Position numbers and translations under genes: made by a program. From JAEULH01 sp963789785 (GTDB lineage Bacteria; Pseudomonadota; Alphaproteobacteria; Rhodospirillales; Defluviicoccaceae), in assembly GCA_963789785.1 (NCBI GenBank), contig CAWBNC010000048.1:1-64000 (forward strand): DNA of 64,000 nt, written 5' to 3'. A model generated the notes under the pieces. That model did no database searches. It saw only the letters and a program-made list of their open reading frames with translations, and had not been told where the DNA came from. Position 1 is the first letter of the stretch. The number at the start of each line of letters is the position of its first letter. This document shows positions 38,642 through 46,155 of this stretch, piece by piece.

Positions 38642-39217
38642 AACGACCTCCGTTTCTGTTCGGCATAGCAACGAAGCCGATGGGCTTTGTGTTCCCGCTT
38701 TCGGATCGCGACTTCCCTAAATCGCCGCGGAGGCCTAGCAGCGCACGCAGTCTGCGCCAAAGGCCGCGACCGGAGGCCTCGGTGCTGGACCCGGAAACTG
38801 TCGTGGTGGCGACGCCAGTGAGGAGAGCGGCGATGTCGGGGGGCAGCGAGGTCGGCACGTGACCATTCGGGGTCAGCTTGTCGATGACCTTCGGCGCAAG
38901 GAAGGCAAGTGCCGGGGCGACCGCCGATGGCGCCAGGCCGACCTTGGAGGCCATACGACTGATGAAGTCGCTTCCCAGAGCGGACTCAAGCCGGGCGGAC
39001 GTAATCGGCTCGTTTTCGCCCTGGCCAATCCACGATTCGACGATACTGCCAGATCCGCAGTCCGCAATCGGTCGAGAAAACCTCCCAGGCCGCCGCTCTT
39101 CTCGCTGGTAACGGTTCGCAGGAATTCCATGACCAGCGCACCGGAGCGGCCACCGAGCTGGCATGTCTCGTGCAGTTCGCGGACCGTTTTCTCGAAAAAC
39201 GCCATTGCAACCGCCAC
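38562..39217 (-). pseudogene. DUF937/YidB-like protein, frameshifted
   Basis: From ATG 39217 the first frame reads ALVMEFLRTVTSEKSGGLGG-FLDRLRTAD. After a shift near 39055 the second frame reads SIVESWIGQGENEPITSARL, ESALGSDFISRMASKVGLAP and PKVIDKLTPNGHVPTSLPPD, the YidB/DUF937 repeat pattern. The reading frame then runs on into the start of the DUF4142-like gene, so the true 3' end is unclear (perhaps near 38690). These are small cytosolic proteins of unknown function. Confidence 0.7.
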
Positions 39218-39463
39218 GGCCTCGTCGGCTCCCGATGATGCTCAACGCAATAGCAATAGTACCCCGCCATGGCCCTTGGCTACACCTCGGGTAATCCCGG
39301 CTACGAAGGGCCTTTGTCGCCTCCAGCCGTCTTGTAATTGCGGCCCTATCCGATATGAGCGGAACCTTCGGCCCATCTTGCGCGTTTGGTCGGAGCAGGC
39401 GGACCCCATCGCCAAGAATCGCCGCTGCTGGCTTGGTCCTGCGCAGCAACCGGAGACTCCCGA

Positions 39464-40477
39464 ATGACCGGACCGTTCGGCCATAGCATGCCACGGTCTC
39501 CAAATGCCCACGGCGCCTCACCGAGACTTGGTCTCGGCGGCGTACTTGCGATTGCCGGCGTGGCTCTTGCCGCGGCCGTCGTCGTTGGCGCACGCGCCCG
39601 ACGATCATACGCCGGTCGGGTGGCGACGCCGCCGGCGGCGCCGGAAGCCAGATTGGCGGCGCGCCGGGTCCGCGACGGCGCGGCTATCCTCGGCACCAGC
39701 GTGCTCCTCGACAGCGCGATGGAGCACTATCGCGGCGGCTTTCACAACGCGGCGATGTATGTCGCGCCGGCCACCGCCGCCGTCTCGATCGCCGCTGCGC
39801 TTTCCGAACCCCGCCGGGAGCGCCTGGAAACCCTGCCGCGGATCGGGCACGGCCTCAGCGCTGCGGTCGGCTTCGCCGGGCTCGGCTTTCACATCTACAA
39901 TGTCGCCAAGCGCCCGGGCGGTTTCAGCTGGAACAGCCTCTTCTACGCGGCGCCGTTGGGCGCACCGGGCGCGTTGGTCCTTTCAGGACTGCTCGGCCTT
40001 GCTTCAGAAGCTCCGACCGCGCTCGGTCGTGAGCGGCATCGCGATGACGGGCATCGAACGGTGCGTTACGGCGAAGAAGGTCGCTTTCTTGCGTCCGTCG
40101 CGGGCGCTTCCCTTCTCGCGGAGACGGCCGAGGTCTGGCTGCTACACTTCCGCGGCGCGTTCCACAACCCCGCCATGTACCTTCCGGTGAGCGTCCCGCC
40201 GGCGGCGGCGCTCGCCCTTTTCGCCCAGGCGATCTCCCCCCGGCCCGGCAGTCGCGCACTCGCGCGACAGATCCTGCGGGCCACGGCGGCGCTGGGTTTC
40301 ATCGGGACCGGCTTTCACATCTACGGCGTCCAGCGCAACATGGGCGGCTGGCGGAACTGGCGACAGAACGCGCTCGCCGGGCCGCCCACCCCGGCGCCGA
40401 TCAGCTTCACCGGCCTTGCGCTGGCCGGGCTCGCCGCGCTCGATCTCATCGACGCCGCAGGGAGGCCCAACCGGTGA
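39464..40477 (+). CDS. Duplicated histidine-rich integral membrane protein, first gene of the GMC-cyo operon
   Basis: The 337-residue protein (ATG 39464) has about eight hydrophobic helices. It consists of two similar halves. Half one has LDSAMEHYRGGFHNAAMYVA and GFAGLGFHIYNVAKRPGG. Half two has WLLHFRGAFHNPAMYLPVSV and GFIGTGFHIYGVQRNMGG. Each half thus repeats H-x-R-G-x-F-H-N-x-A-M-Y and G-F-H-I-Y-x-V, three histidines per half near helix ends. I do not recognise a named family. It overlaps the subunit-3-like gene by 4 bp (GTGA) and heads an operon of a flavoprotein and a quinol oxidase. I infer a membrane anchor that may bind heme or quinone; this is unproven. Confidence 0.75.
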   Translation: MTGPFGHSMPRSPNAHGASPRLGLGGVLAIAGVALAAAVVVGARARRSYAGRVATPPAAPEARLAARRVRDGAAILGTSVLLDSAMEHYRGGFHNAAMYVAPATAAVSIAAALSEPRRERLETLPRIGHGLSAAVGFAGLGFHIYNVAKRPGGFSWNSLFYAAPLGAPGALVLSGLLGLASEAPTALGRERHRDDGHRTVRYGEEGRFLASVAGASLLAETAEVWLLHFRGAFHNPAMYLPVSVPPAAALALFAQAISPRPGSRALARQILRATAALGFIGTGFHIYGVQRNMGGWRNWRQNALAGPPTPAPISFTGLALAGLAALDLIDAAGRPNR

Positions 40478-41112
40478 GCACGCCGTTCCGAACCCCGTAC
40501 CCGACCTACAACGTCCTCGACAAGTGGGACAGCCCCTCCTTCAACGACCAGACCCGGGAGGTCATCGCCCGCCGCCTCGACCAGGTGCCGCCGCGCCGCT
40601 TCTTCGACGCCATCCAGTGGGCAACGCTGACGGCGGTGTGCGACCGGGTCATTCCACAGCCGGAGCGCCGCCGCGACGAGCGCGTGCCGATTGCGCCATG
40701 GCTGGACGCGGCCCTTTGCGAGCAGCGCGGCAACGGGACGCGCTATGTCGACATGCCGACGGATCGCGTGGCCTGGAAGCAGGGCCTCGACGCGATCAAC
40801 GCCGAGGCCTGCGTTCGCCATGGCCTACAATTCGCGGCGCTTTCTCCAGGCGCGCAGGACGCGATCCTGGAGGCTGTCGACGACGGCGAAACCCGCGCCG
40901 ACGAAGTCTGGGCCGGGTTGCCGCCGAAGCGCTTCTTCCGCCATCTCGTCCTGAAGGAGATCGTCAAAATCTACTACGTCCACCCGACTGCCATGAGCGA
41001 GATCGGCTATGGCGGACCGGCCTCGCCACGCGGTTATGTCCGGCTCGGCGTCGACGCGATCGACTCCTGGGAGGCGCCGCGAGGAGAGTGGTCCGGGGAG
41101 CGCGAAAAATGA
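40474..41112 (+). CDS. Gluconate 2-dehydrogenase subunit 3-like protein
   Basis: A GTG start at 40474 overlaps the preceding stop; the product is 212 residues. The text RRFFDAIQWATLTAVCDRVI-PQPERR, LSPGAQDAILEAVDDGE and PKRFFRHLVLKEIVKIYYVH-PTAMSEIGYGGPASPRGYV is that of the small (gamma) subunit that accompanies GMC-type membrane dehydrogenases. Unlike many relatives it has no twin-arginine signal at its start, suggesting a cytoplasmic location. Its stop overlaps the GMC start as ATGA. Confidence 0.88.
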   Translation: MSTPFRTPYPTYNVLDKWDSPSFNDQTREVIARRLDQVPPRRFFDAIQWATLTAVCDRVIPQPERRRDERVPIAPWLDAALCEQRGNGTRYVDMPTDRVAWKQGLDAINAEACVRHGLQFAALSPGAQDAILEAVDDGETRADEVWAGLPPKRFFRHLVLKEIVKIYYVHPTAMSEIGYGGPASPRGYVRLGVDAIDSWEAPRGEWSGEREK

Positions 41113-42779
41113 CGCGACCGATTGGCACCGCCAGTCATGGGGCAGAAGCCAGGCCGCGCGCGGTGGACGGTCGAGCGCCGGATGTCTTCAGCCGCGACGG
41201 GACGGTTGCGATGCGCGAATACCGGGACACCGACGAGGTGGACTTCGCCATCGTCGGAACCGGCTGCGGCGGCGGCGTGTTGGCGGCGAAACTGGCGGAA
41301 GCCGGCTTCTCGATCGTCGCGCTGGACGCCGGGCCGTTCTGGCGGCCGCTCGCCGACTTCGCCTCGGACGAACGCGAGCAGGATAAACTGTACTGGCTGG
41401 ATGAACGCATCTCCGCCGGCGAGGACGCCATCGAGCTTGGCTCCAACAACTCCGGGCGCTGCATCGGCGGCACCACGGTCCACTTTCAGATGGTTTCGCT
41501 GCGCTTCCGCCCCGAGTGGTTCAAGGCGCGGACGAAACTCGGCTACGGTGTCGACTGGCCGGTCGACTGGCGGACCATGTGGCGCTACTACGCCGAGGTC
41601 GAGAACGCCTGCAAGATTTCCGGGCCCATCTCCTACCCCTGGGGCCCGCCGCGCGGGCGCTACCCCTACCGCGCCCACGAGGTCAACGCCGCCGGGCTCG
41701 TGCTCGCGCGCGGCGCCGAGGCGCTTGGGGTGGCCTGGTCGCCGACGCCGCTCTGCACCGTCTCCGCGCCCCACGGCAAGTCGCCGCCTTGCGTCTACCG
41801 CGGACTTTGCAAGCTCGGCTGTTCGACCAACGCGAAACAGAGCGTCCTAATTGCTTTCATCCCGAGGGCGTTATCCGCCGGCGCGGAGCTGCGCGACCTG
41901 GCCATGGTCGGCCGGGTGGAGACCGACCGGTCCGGCCGCGCGACCGGCGTGGAGTACTACCGCGACGGAAAATGGCGATTCCAGCGGGCGCGCAACGTGA
42001 TCGTCTCCGGCTACTCGATCGAGACCCCTCGCCTGCTTCTGAATTCCGCCGGCGGCCGCCACCCGCACGGCCTGGCCAACTCATCCGACGCGGTCGGCCG
42101 CTATCTGATGGTCCACTCAAACCACGCTGTCTGGGGCGAGTTCGACGAGGAGATCCGCTGGTACAAGGGGCCGCCGTCGATGGCCTGCTGCGAGCACTGG
42201 AACTACGCCGACGACGATCCGTCGAAGGATTTCTTCGGCGGCTATTCGTTCATGAGCCAGGGACCGCTGCCGACCGACTTCGCGACGACCATGGTCACCA
42301 ACTCCGGCGTCTTCGGCATGGAGCTGCGTCGGCGAATGGCGCTCTACAACCGGATGGCCGGCCTGAAGATCGTCGGCGAGACCCAGCCGCGGGCCGAGAA
42401 CCGGGTGACGCTGGCCGACGAGAAGGACGAGATTGGCATCCCCCGCGCCCACGTCACCTTTTCCTACTGCGACAACGACAAGCGGCTTTCTCTCCACTCG
42501 CTGTCGTTCATGAAGCAAATGCTTGGGGCTGCGGGCGGCCAGAACATGTTCGAGACCGAGAGCACCGCGCACCTCATGGGGGGCTGTCGGATGGGCTTTT
42601 CGCCGGACGACAGCGTCACCGACGCCGACGGGCGGACCTGGGACGTTCCGAACCTGTTCGTCTGCGACGGCTCGCTGATGCCGACGGCCGGGGGCGTCAA
42701 TCCGGCCATGACGATCATGGCGAATTCGGCGCGCATCGCCGACCGAATCAAGGCGATGGCCGCAACCGGCGAACTTTAA
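41109..42779 (+). CDS. GMC-family FAD-dependent oxidoreductase
   Basis: The 556-residue flavoprotein begins at ATG 41109. The dinucleotide-binding motif is AIVGTGCGGGVLAAKLAEAG (glycines 50-55). Further conserved parts are NNSGRCIGGTTVHFQMVSLR, CVYRGLCKLGCSTNAKQSVL (a cysteine-rich loop of this subgroup) and the C-terminal LMGGCRMGFSPDDS, LFVCDGSLMPTAGGVNPAMT with the active-site histidine/asparagine zone. With the adjacent subunit-3 protein this is the dehydrogenase half of a sugar, sugar-acid or alcohol dehydrogenase. There is no signal peptide and no cytochrome c subunit gene alongside, unlike classical gluconate dehydrogenase. Confidence 0.92.
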   Translation: MTRPIGTASHGAEARPRAVDGRAPDVFSRDGTVAMREYRDTDEVDFAIVGTGCGGGVLAAKLAEAGFSIVALDAGPFWRPLADFASDEREQDKLYWLDERISAGEDAIELGSNNSGRCIGGTTVHFQMVSLRFRPEWFKARTKLGYGVDWPVDWRTMWRYYAEVENACKISGPISYPWGPPRGRYPYRAHEVNAAGLVLARGAEALGVAWSPTPLCTVSAPHGKSPPCVYRGLCKLGCSTNAKQSVLIAFIPRALSAGAELRDLAMVGRVETDRSGRATGVEYYRDGKWRFQRARNVIVSGYSIETPRLLLNSAGGRHPHGLANSSDAVGRYLMVHSNHAVWGEFDEEIRWYKGPPSMACCEHWNYADDDPSKDFFGGYSFMSQGPLPTDFATTMVTNSGVFGMELRRRMALYNRMAGLKIVGETQPRAENRVTLADEKDEIGIPRAHVTFSYCDNDKRLSLHSLSFMKQMLGAAGGQNMFETESTAHLMGGCRMGFSPDDSVTDADGRTWDVPNLFVCDGSLMPTAGGVNPAMTIMANSARIADRIKAMAATGEL

Positions 42780-42780
42780 T

Positions 42781-44679
42781 ATGCACGTCCACACGCAGGA
42801 GCATCCAGTTGGCGATGCGGCGGCGAACGCACCGGACTTGCCGCGTCGCGCCGACGGCTACGCTTCGATTGCCGATTACGGCGTGATCGGGGACACGCGG
42901 ACGGTCGCGCTTATCGCGCGCGACGGCTCGCTCGACTGGCTGTGCCTGCCGAACGTCGACGACGCATCTGTGTTCGCGGCGCTTCTCGATCGGGAGCGCG
43001 GCGGCCGCTTCCTCGTCGGCCCGGCCGGCGAGGCGAAGATCACCCGCCACTACCTCGAAGAGTCCGCTGTCCTCGTGACACGCTTCGCCGGCAACGACGG
43101 CGTCTTTCAGGTCACCGATTTCATGCCGATCGACGCCGGCGGCGCCGACGCCCCATTTGCGCCGGCGCGTCGGGTCATCCGCATCGTCGAGGCCATCGAA
43201 GGTTCACCCAGCGTCGCCGTCCACTACGCGCCGCGCCCCGAGTATGCCTCCGTCGTGCCGACACTGCGCCGGCCGTGCGGGCGAAGCTGGGTCATGGCCG
43301 ACGGTCGCGACTTCCTCCTGTTGCAGTCCGAGATCGAACTTGCGCAGACGAGCCGCGGCACGCTCTCCGGCGAGGCGCGGCTGCGGCCGGGTGAGCGGCG
43401 CGTCCTGTCGCTGTCCTATAGCCGCAACGACATCGGCATCGTGCCCGCGGGCGGCGACGCAGTGTTGCGCGAGCGGGATACAACGCTGCGGTTCTGGCGC
43501 GACTATCGCGCGAGCGTCGATTATGACGGGCCGTTCGCCGCGGCGGTGATCCGCAGCATGGTCACGCTCCGGCTGCTCACCTTCAGCCTGTCGGGAGCGG
43601 TGGTGGCGGCGCCGACCTGTTCGCTGCCCGAGGCCATCGGCGGCAAGCGCAACTGGGACTATCGCTACTGCTGGTTGCGCGATGCCGCGTTCATTTTGCA
43701 CAGCTTCCTCACCATGGGACTGGAGGAAGAGGGCGCGGGCTTCTTCCGCTGGCTGATGCACGCGACCCAGCTCACGGCGCCGCGCCTACAGACGCTGTAT
43801 AACGTCTTCGGCCGCACCGACGTTCCCGAGCGCGAAATCAAATCCCTCGAAGGCTATCGGCGATCCTCGCCAGTCAACCTCGGCAATGGCGCCCAGTCGC
43901 AACTGCAACTCGACGCCTACGGGTCGATACTCGCGTCGGCGCTGATTTATGTCGAGCACGGCGAACGTCTCGGGCGGAGCGAGCAGGACCGCCTGAGGGG
44001 CTTCGCCGACGTTGTCCGGAGCGCATGGACCCTGCCCGACAACGGCCTGTGGGAAATGCGCGGCGGGCGCAAGCACAACACCTACTCCAAGGTCATGTGC
44101 TGGGCCGCGCTCGACGCCGTGGTCAAGTTGTGCGAGCGGGACGCGATACGCGCGGATCCTGCGCCTTACGCGCGCGAGCGCGACGCCGTTCGCGACGCCG
44201 TCATGTCTCAGGGCTGGAACGCGAAGCGCGGCGCGTTCACCGGCGCCTTTGGCCACGACTTCCTTGACGCGAGCGTGCTGTTGATGCCACGGCTGGGCAT
44301 CATCGCCGCAAACGACCCGCGCATGGTCGCGACCTTCGCCGCGATCGACGAAGAGATTGGCCACGGGGCTGGTTACGGGGCCCAGCTTCGCCGCTACAGC
44401 AAAGGCATCGACGGCTTCGACTCGACCGAGGGCACGTTTACCGCGTGCGGCTTCTGGGCGGTTGACTATCTCGCGAGGTGCGGCGACGTGGAGGCGGCCC
44501 ATCGGAGGATGGAAGAGATGGTTTCGCTCGCCAACGATCTTTCGCTGATGTCGGAGGAGATCGATCCCGGGACGGGCGATCTGCTCGGCAACTTTCCGCA
44601 AGGTTTTTCGCACACCGGCCTCGTGGGCGCGGCTCTGGCCTTGGCGCAGGCGCGAGGAGGGACAGGAGACGCGCGATGA
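42781..44679 (+). CDS. GH15 glucoamylase/trehalase-family glycosidase
   Basis: It starts 1 bp after the GMC stop; the product is 632 residues and intact. The N-terminal beta-sandwich (YASIADYGVIGDTRTVALIA, RDGSLDWLCLPNVDDASVFA) and the (alpha/alpha)6 barrel (SLPEAIGGKRNWDYRYCWLR, D-A-A-F) are diagnostic of GH15. The likely catalytic acid is Glu at about 424 in N-G-L-W-E-M-R-G and the base is near 592 in S-E-E-I-D-P. There is no signal peptide, so it acts in the cytoplasm on trehalose or alpha-glucans, releasing glucose. Its stop overlaps the next start as ATGA. Confidence 0.93.
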   Translation: MHVHTQEHPVGDAAANAPDLPRRADGYASIADYGVIGDTRTVALIARDGSLDWLCLPNVDDASVFAALLDRERGGRFLVGPAGEAKITRHYLEESAVLVTRFAGNDGVFQVTDFMPIDAGGADAPFAPARRVIRIVEAIEGSPSVAVHYAPRPEYASVVPTLRRPCGRSWVMADGRDFLLLQSEIELAQTSRGTLSGEARLRPGERRVLSLSYSRNDIGIVPAGGDAVLRERDTTLRFWRDYRASVDYDGPFAAAVIRSMVTLRLLTFSLSGAVVAAPTCSLPEAIGGKRNWDYRYCWLRDAAFILHSFLTMGLEEEGAGFFRWLMHATQLTAPRLQTLYNVFGRTDVPEREIKSLEGYRRSSPVNLGNGAQSQLQLDAYGSILASALIYVEHGERLGRSEQDRLRGFADVVRSAWTLPDNGLWEMRGGRKHNTYSKVMCWAALDAVVKLCERDAIRADPAPYARERDAVRDAVMSQGWNAKRGAFTGAFGHDFLDASVLLMPRLGIIAANDPRMVATFAAIDEEIGHGAGYGAQLRRYSKGIDGFDSTEGTFTACGFWAVDYLARCGDVEAAHRRMEEMVSLANDLSLMSEEIDPGTGDLLGNFPQGFSHTGLVGAALALAQARGGTGDAR

Positions 44680-45197
44680 GCGTCCTTGCGGCGTTGGGCG
44701 ATCATTGGTTCGTGGTTCTGGTCTGGGGGCTCGTCGCCAGCGCGGCCATGGCGACCCTGCTGGAGGGCGTGCAGCTCCTCGGCTTCTCCCGGATGAGCCT
44801 GCCCTTCCTGTTCGGCGCGGTCGTCTCGCAAAGCCGGCGTAAGGCGATCGTGCTCGGCTACGGGCTCTATCTCGCCGGAGGCTGGGCGTTCGCGTTCCTC
44901 TACGCGCTTCTGTTCGAGAGCATTCACGTCGCCGCCTGGTGGTTCGGCCTGCTGGTTGGGGTGGCGCACGGGCTCTTCCTCATCGCGGTCTTCCTGCCGC
45001 TCCTGCCCTACGTCCATCCCCGGCTCGCCACCGATTACGACGGACCCGACGCCATCGCCCGGCTGGAGCCACCGGGGCGCTTCGGGCTCAACTACGGCCG
45101 CGCAACGCCGGCGACGACCGTGCTGGCGCTGGCCCTCTACGGCCTGATCTTCGGGCTCGGCTACCAGGCCGCGACAAGAGGGTTCGGTCATGGGTAG
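44676..45197 (+). CDS. Small integral membrane protein of the GMC-cyo operon
   Basis: The 173-residue product has four clear hydrophobic helices (about residues 10-32, 55-75, 80-110, 148-168), e.g. WFVVLVWGLVASAAMATLLE and AIVLGYGLYLAGGWAFAFLY. Between helices 3 and 4 there is a conserved-looking H-x-R-L-x-x-D-Y loop. I do not recognise the family. It overlaps both neighbours (ATGA with GH15; 8 bp with cyoA), so it is translated as part of the module and may help assemble or anchor the oxidase. Confidence 0.75.
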   Translation: MSVLAALGDHWFVVLVWGLVASAAMATLLEGVQLLGFSRMSLPFLFGAVVSQSRRKAIVLGYGLYLAGGWAFAFLYALLFESIHVAAWWFGLLVGVAHGLFLIAVFLPLLPYVHPRLATDYDGPDAIARLEPPGRFGLNYGRATPATTVLALALYGLIFGLGYQAATRGFGHG

Positions 45198-46155
45198 GGT
45201 TTTGATCGCGCTCGCTGTCCTGCTGCTGGCCGGCTGCACCTCTGAACACAGCTCTTTTCTCGATCCGCAGGGATTGGTCGCGGCGGCGCAGCGCCGGCAC
45301 CTCTTCGAAGTCATCGCCGTGGTGATGATCGTCGTTCTGCCGGTCCTCGTCCTAACGCCGCTGATCGCCTGGCGCTACCGACGTCGCAACGCGCGATCCC
45401 GCTATACCCCAAAATGGGACTTTTCTTGGCCGCTCGAATTCGCGATCTGGGGCGTTCCCATCGCAATCGTTGCGATCCTCGGGGTGCTCTTGTGGCGCAG
45501 CACCCAGGCGCTCGACCCCTTTGCGCCTTTGCAGGCGGACAAGCCGCCGCTCCGGGTTCAGGTCGTCGGCCTCGATTGGAAGTGGCTATTCATCTACCCC
45601 GATGAGCACATCGCCAGCATCGGCGAACTCGCCTTCCCCGCCGATCGGCCGCTTGCGATGGAACTGACGAGCGATACGGTGATGCAGTCTTTCTTCATTC
45701 CCGCGCTCGGCAGCCAGATCTTTGCGATGGCTGGCATGGTGACGAAGCTTCACCTTAAGGCCGGCGGTCCCGGTCGCTTCAAGGGCGAGAACGCGCAGTT
45801 CAACGGCAAGGGCTTTCAAGAGCAGAAGTTCACGGCCGTCGCCATGGCGCCGGATGCGTTCGAGGACTGGGTCCGCGAGGCGCGGGCAACGGGCATCCCG
45901 CTCAACAAAGCGAACTACGACAAGCTCGCGCGACGGAGCACCGTCGACGCGGCGCGCGAGACCCTGGGCGCAACCGCAATGCCGCAGGGCATCCTCTACT
46001 TCAGCGGGATTTCTTCTGACCTCTTCGCGACTATCGTCAACAGGTACCGCTACGGCCAGACCGGACAGGCCGCCCGGCGCCATGACCCGACGTCGAACGC
46101 CGCCAGGTCAATGGAGACGCCGCCTTGGCCGCCGCGGCGGGAGGCACGCCGATGA
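45190..46155 (+). CDS. cyoA: Cytochrome o ubiquinol oxidase subunit II
   Basis: The 321-residue lipoprotein has signal/lipobox L-L-A-G-C (Cys16) and two membrane helices. A cupredoxin-like domain follows (VQVVGLDWKWLFIYPDEHIA, LAMELTSDTVMQSFFIPALG, SQIFAMAGMVTKLHLKA). The CuA ligands of cytochrome c oxidases (C-x3-C and H-x-x-x-M) are absent, so this subunit belongs to a quinol oxidase. The C-terminal DAFEDWVREARATG is typical for CyoA. Confidence 0.93.
   Translation: MGRVLIALAVLLLAGCTSEHSSFLDPQGLVAAAQRRHLFEVIAVVMIVVLPVLVLTPLIAWRYRRRNARSRYTPKWDFSWPLEFAIWGVPIAIVAILGVLLWRSTQALDPFAPLQADKPPLRVQVVGLDWKWLFIYPDEHIASIGELAFPADRPLAMELTSDTVMQSFFIPALGSQIFAMAGMVTKLHLKAGGPGRFKGENAQFNGKGFQEQKFTAVAMAPDAFEDWVREARATGIPLNKANYDKLARRSTVDAARETLGATAMPQGILYFSGISSDLFATIVNRYRYGQTGQAARRHDPTSNAARSMETPPWPPRREARR

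Noticed and set aside
40416..42779. A 787-codon GMC protein starting at 40416
   Set aside because: The first 231 codons are out-of-frame shadow of the subunit-3 gene; the true start is ATG 41109 overlapping that gene's stop.
45190..46155. Annotating the oxidase as a cytochrome c oxidase (caa3 type)
   Set aside because: Subunit II lacks the CuA cysteine/histidine ligands, and subunits III and IV match the Cyo type, so a quinol oxidase is the better call.
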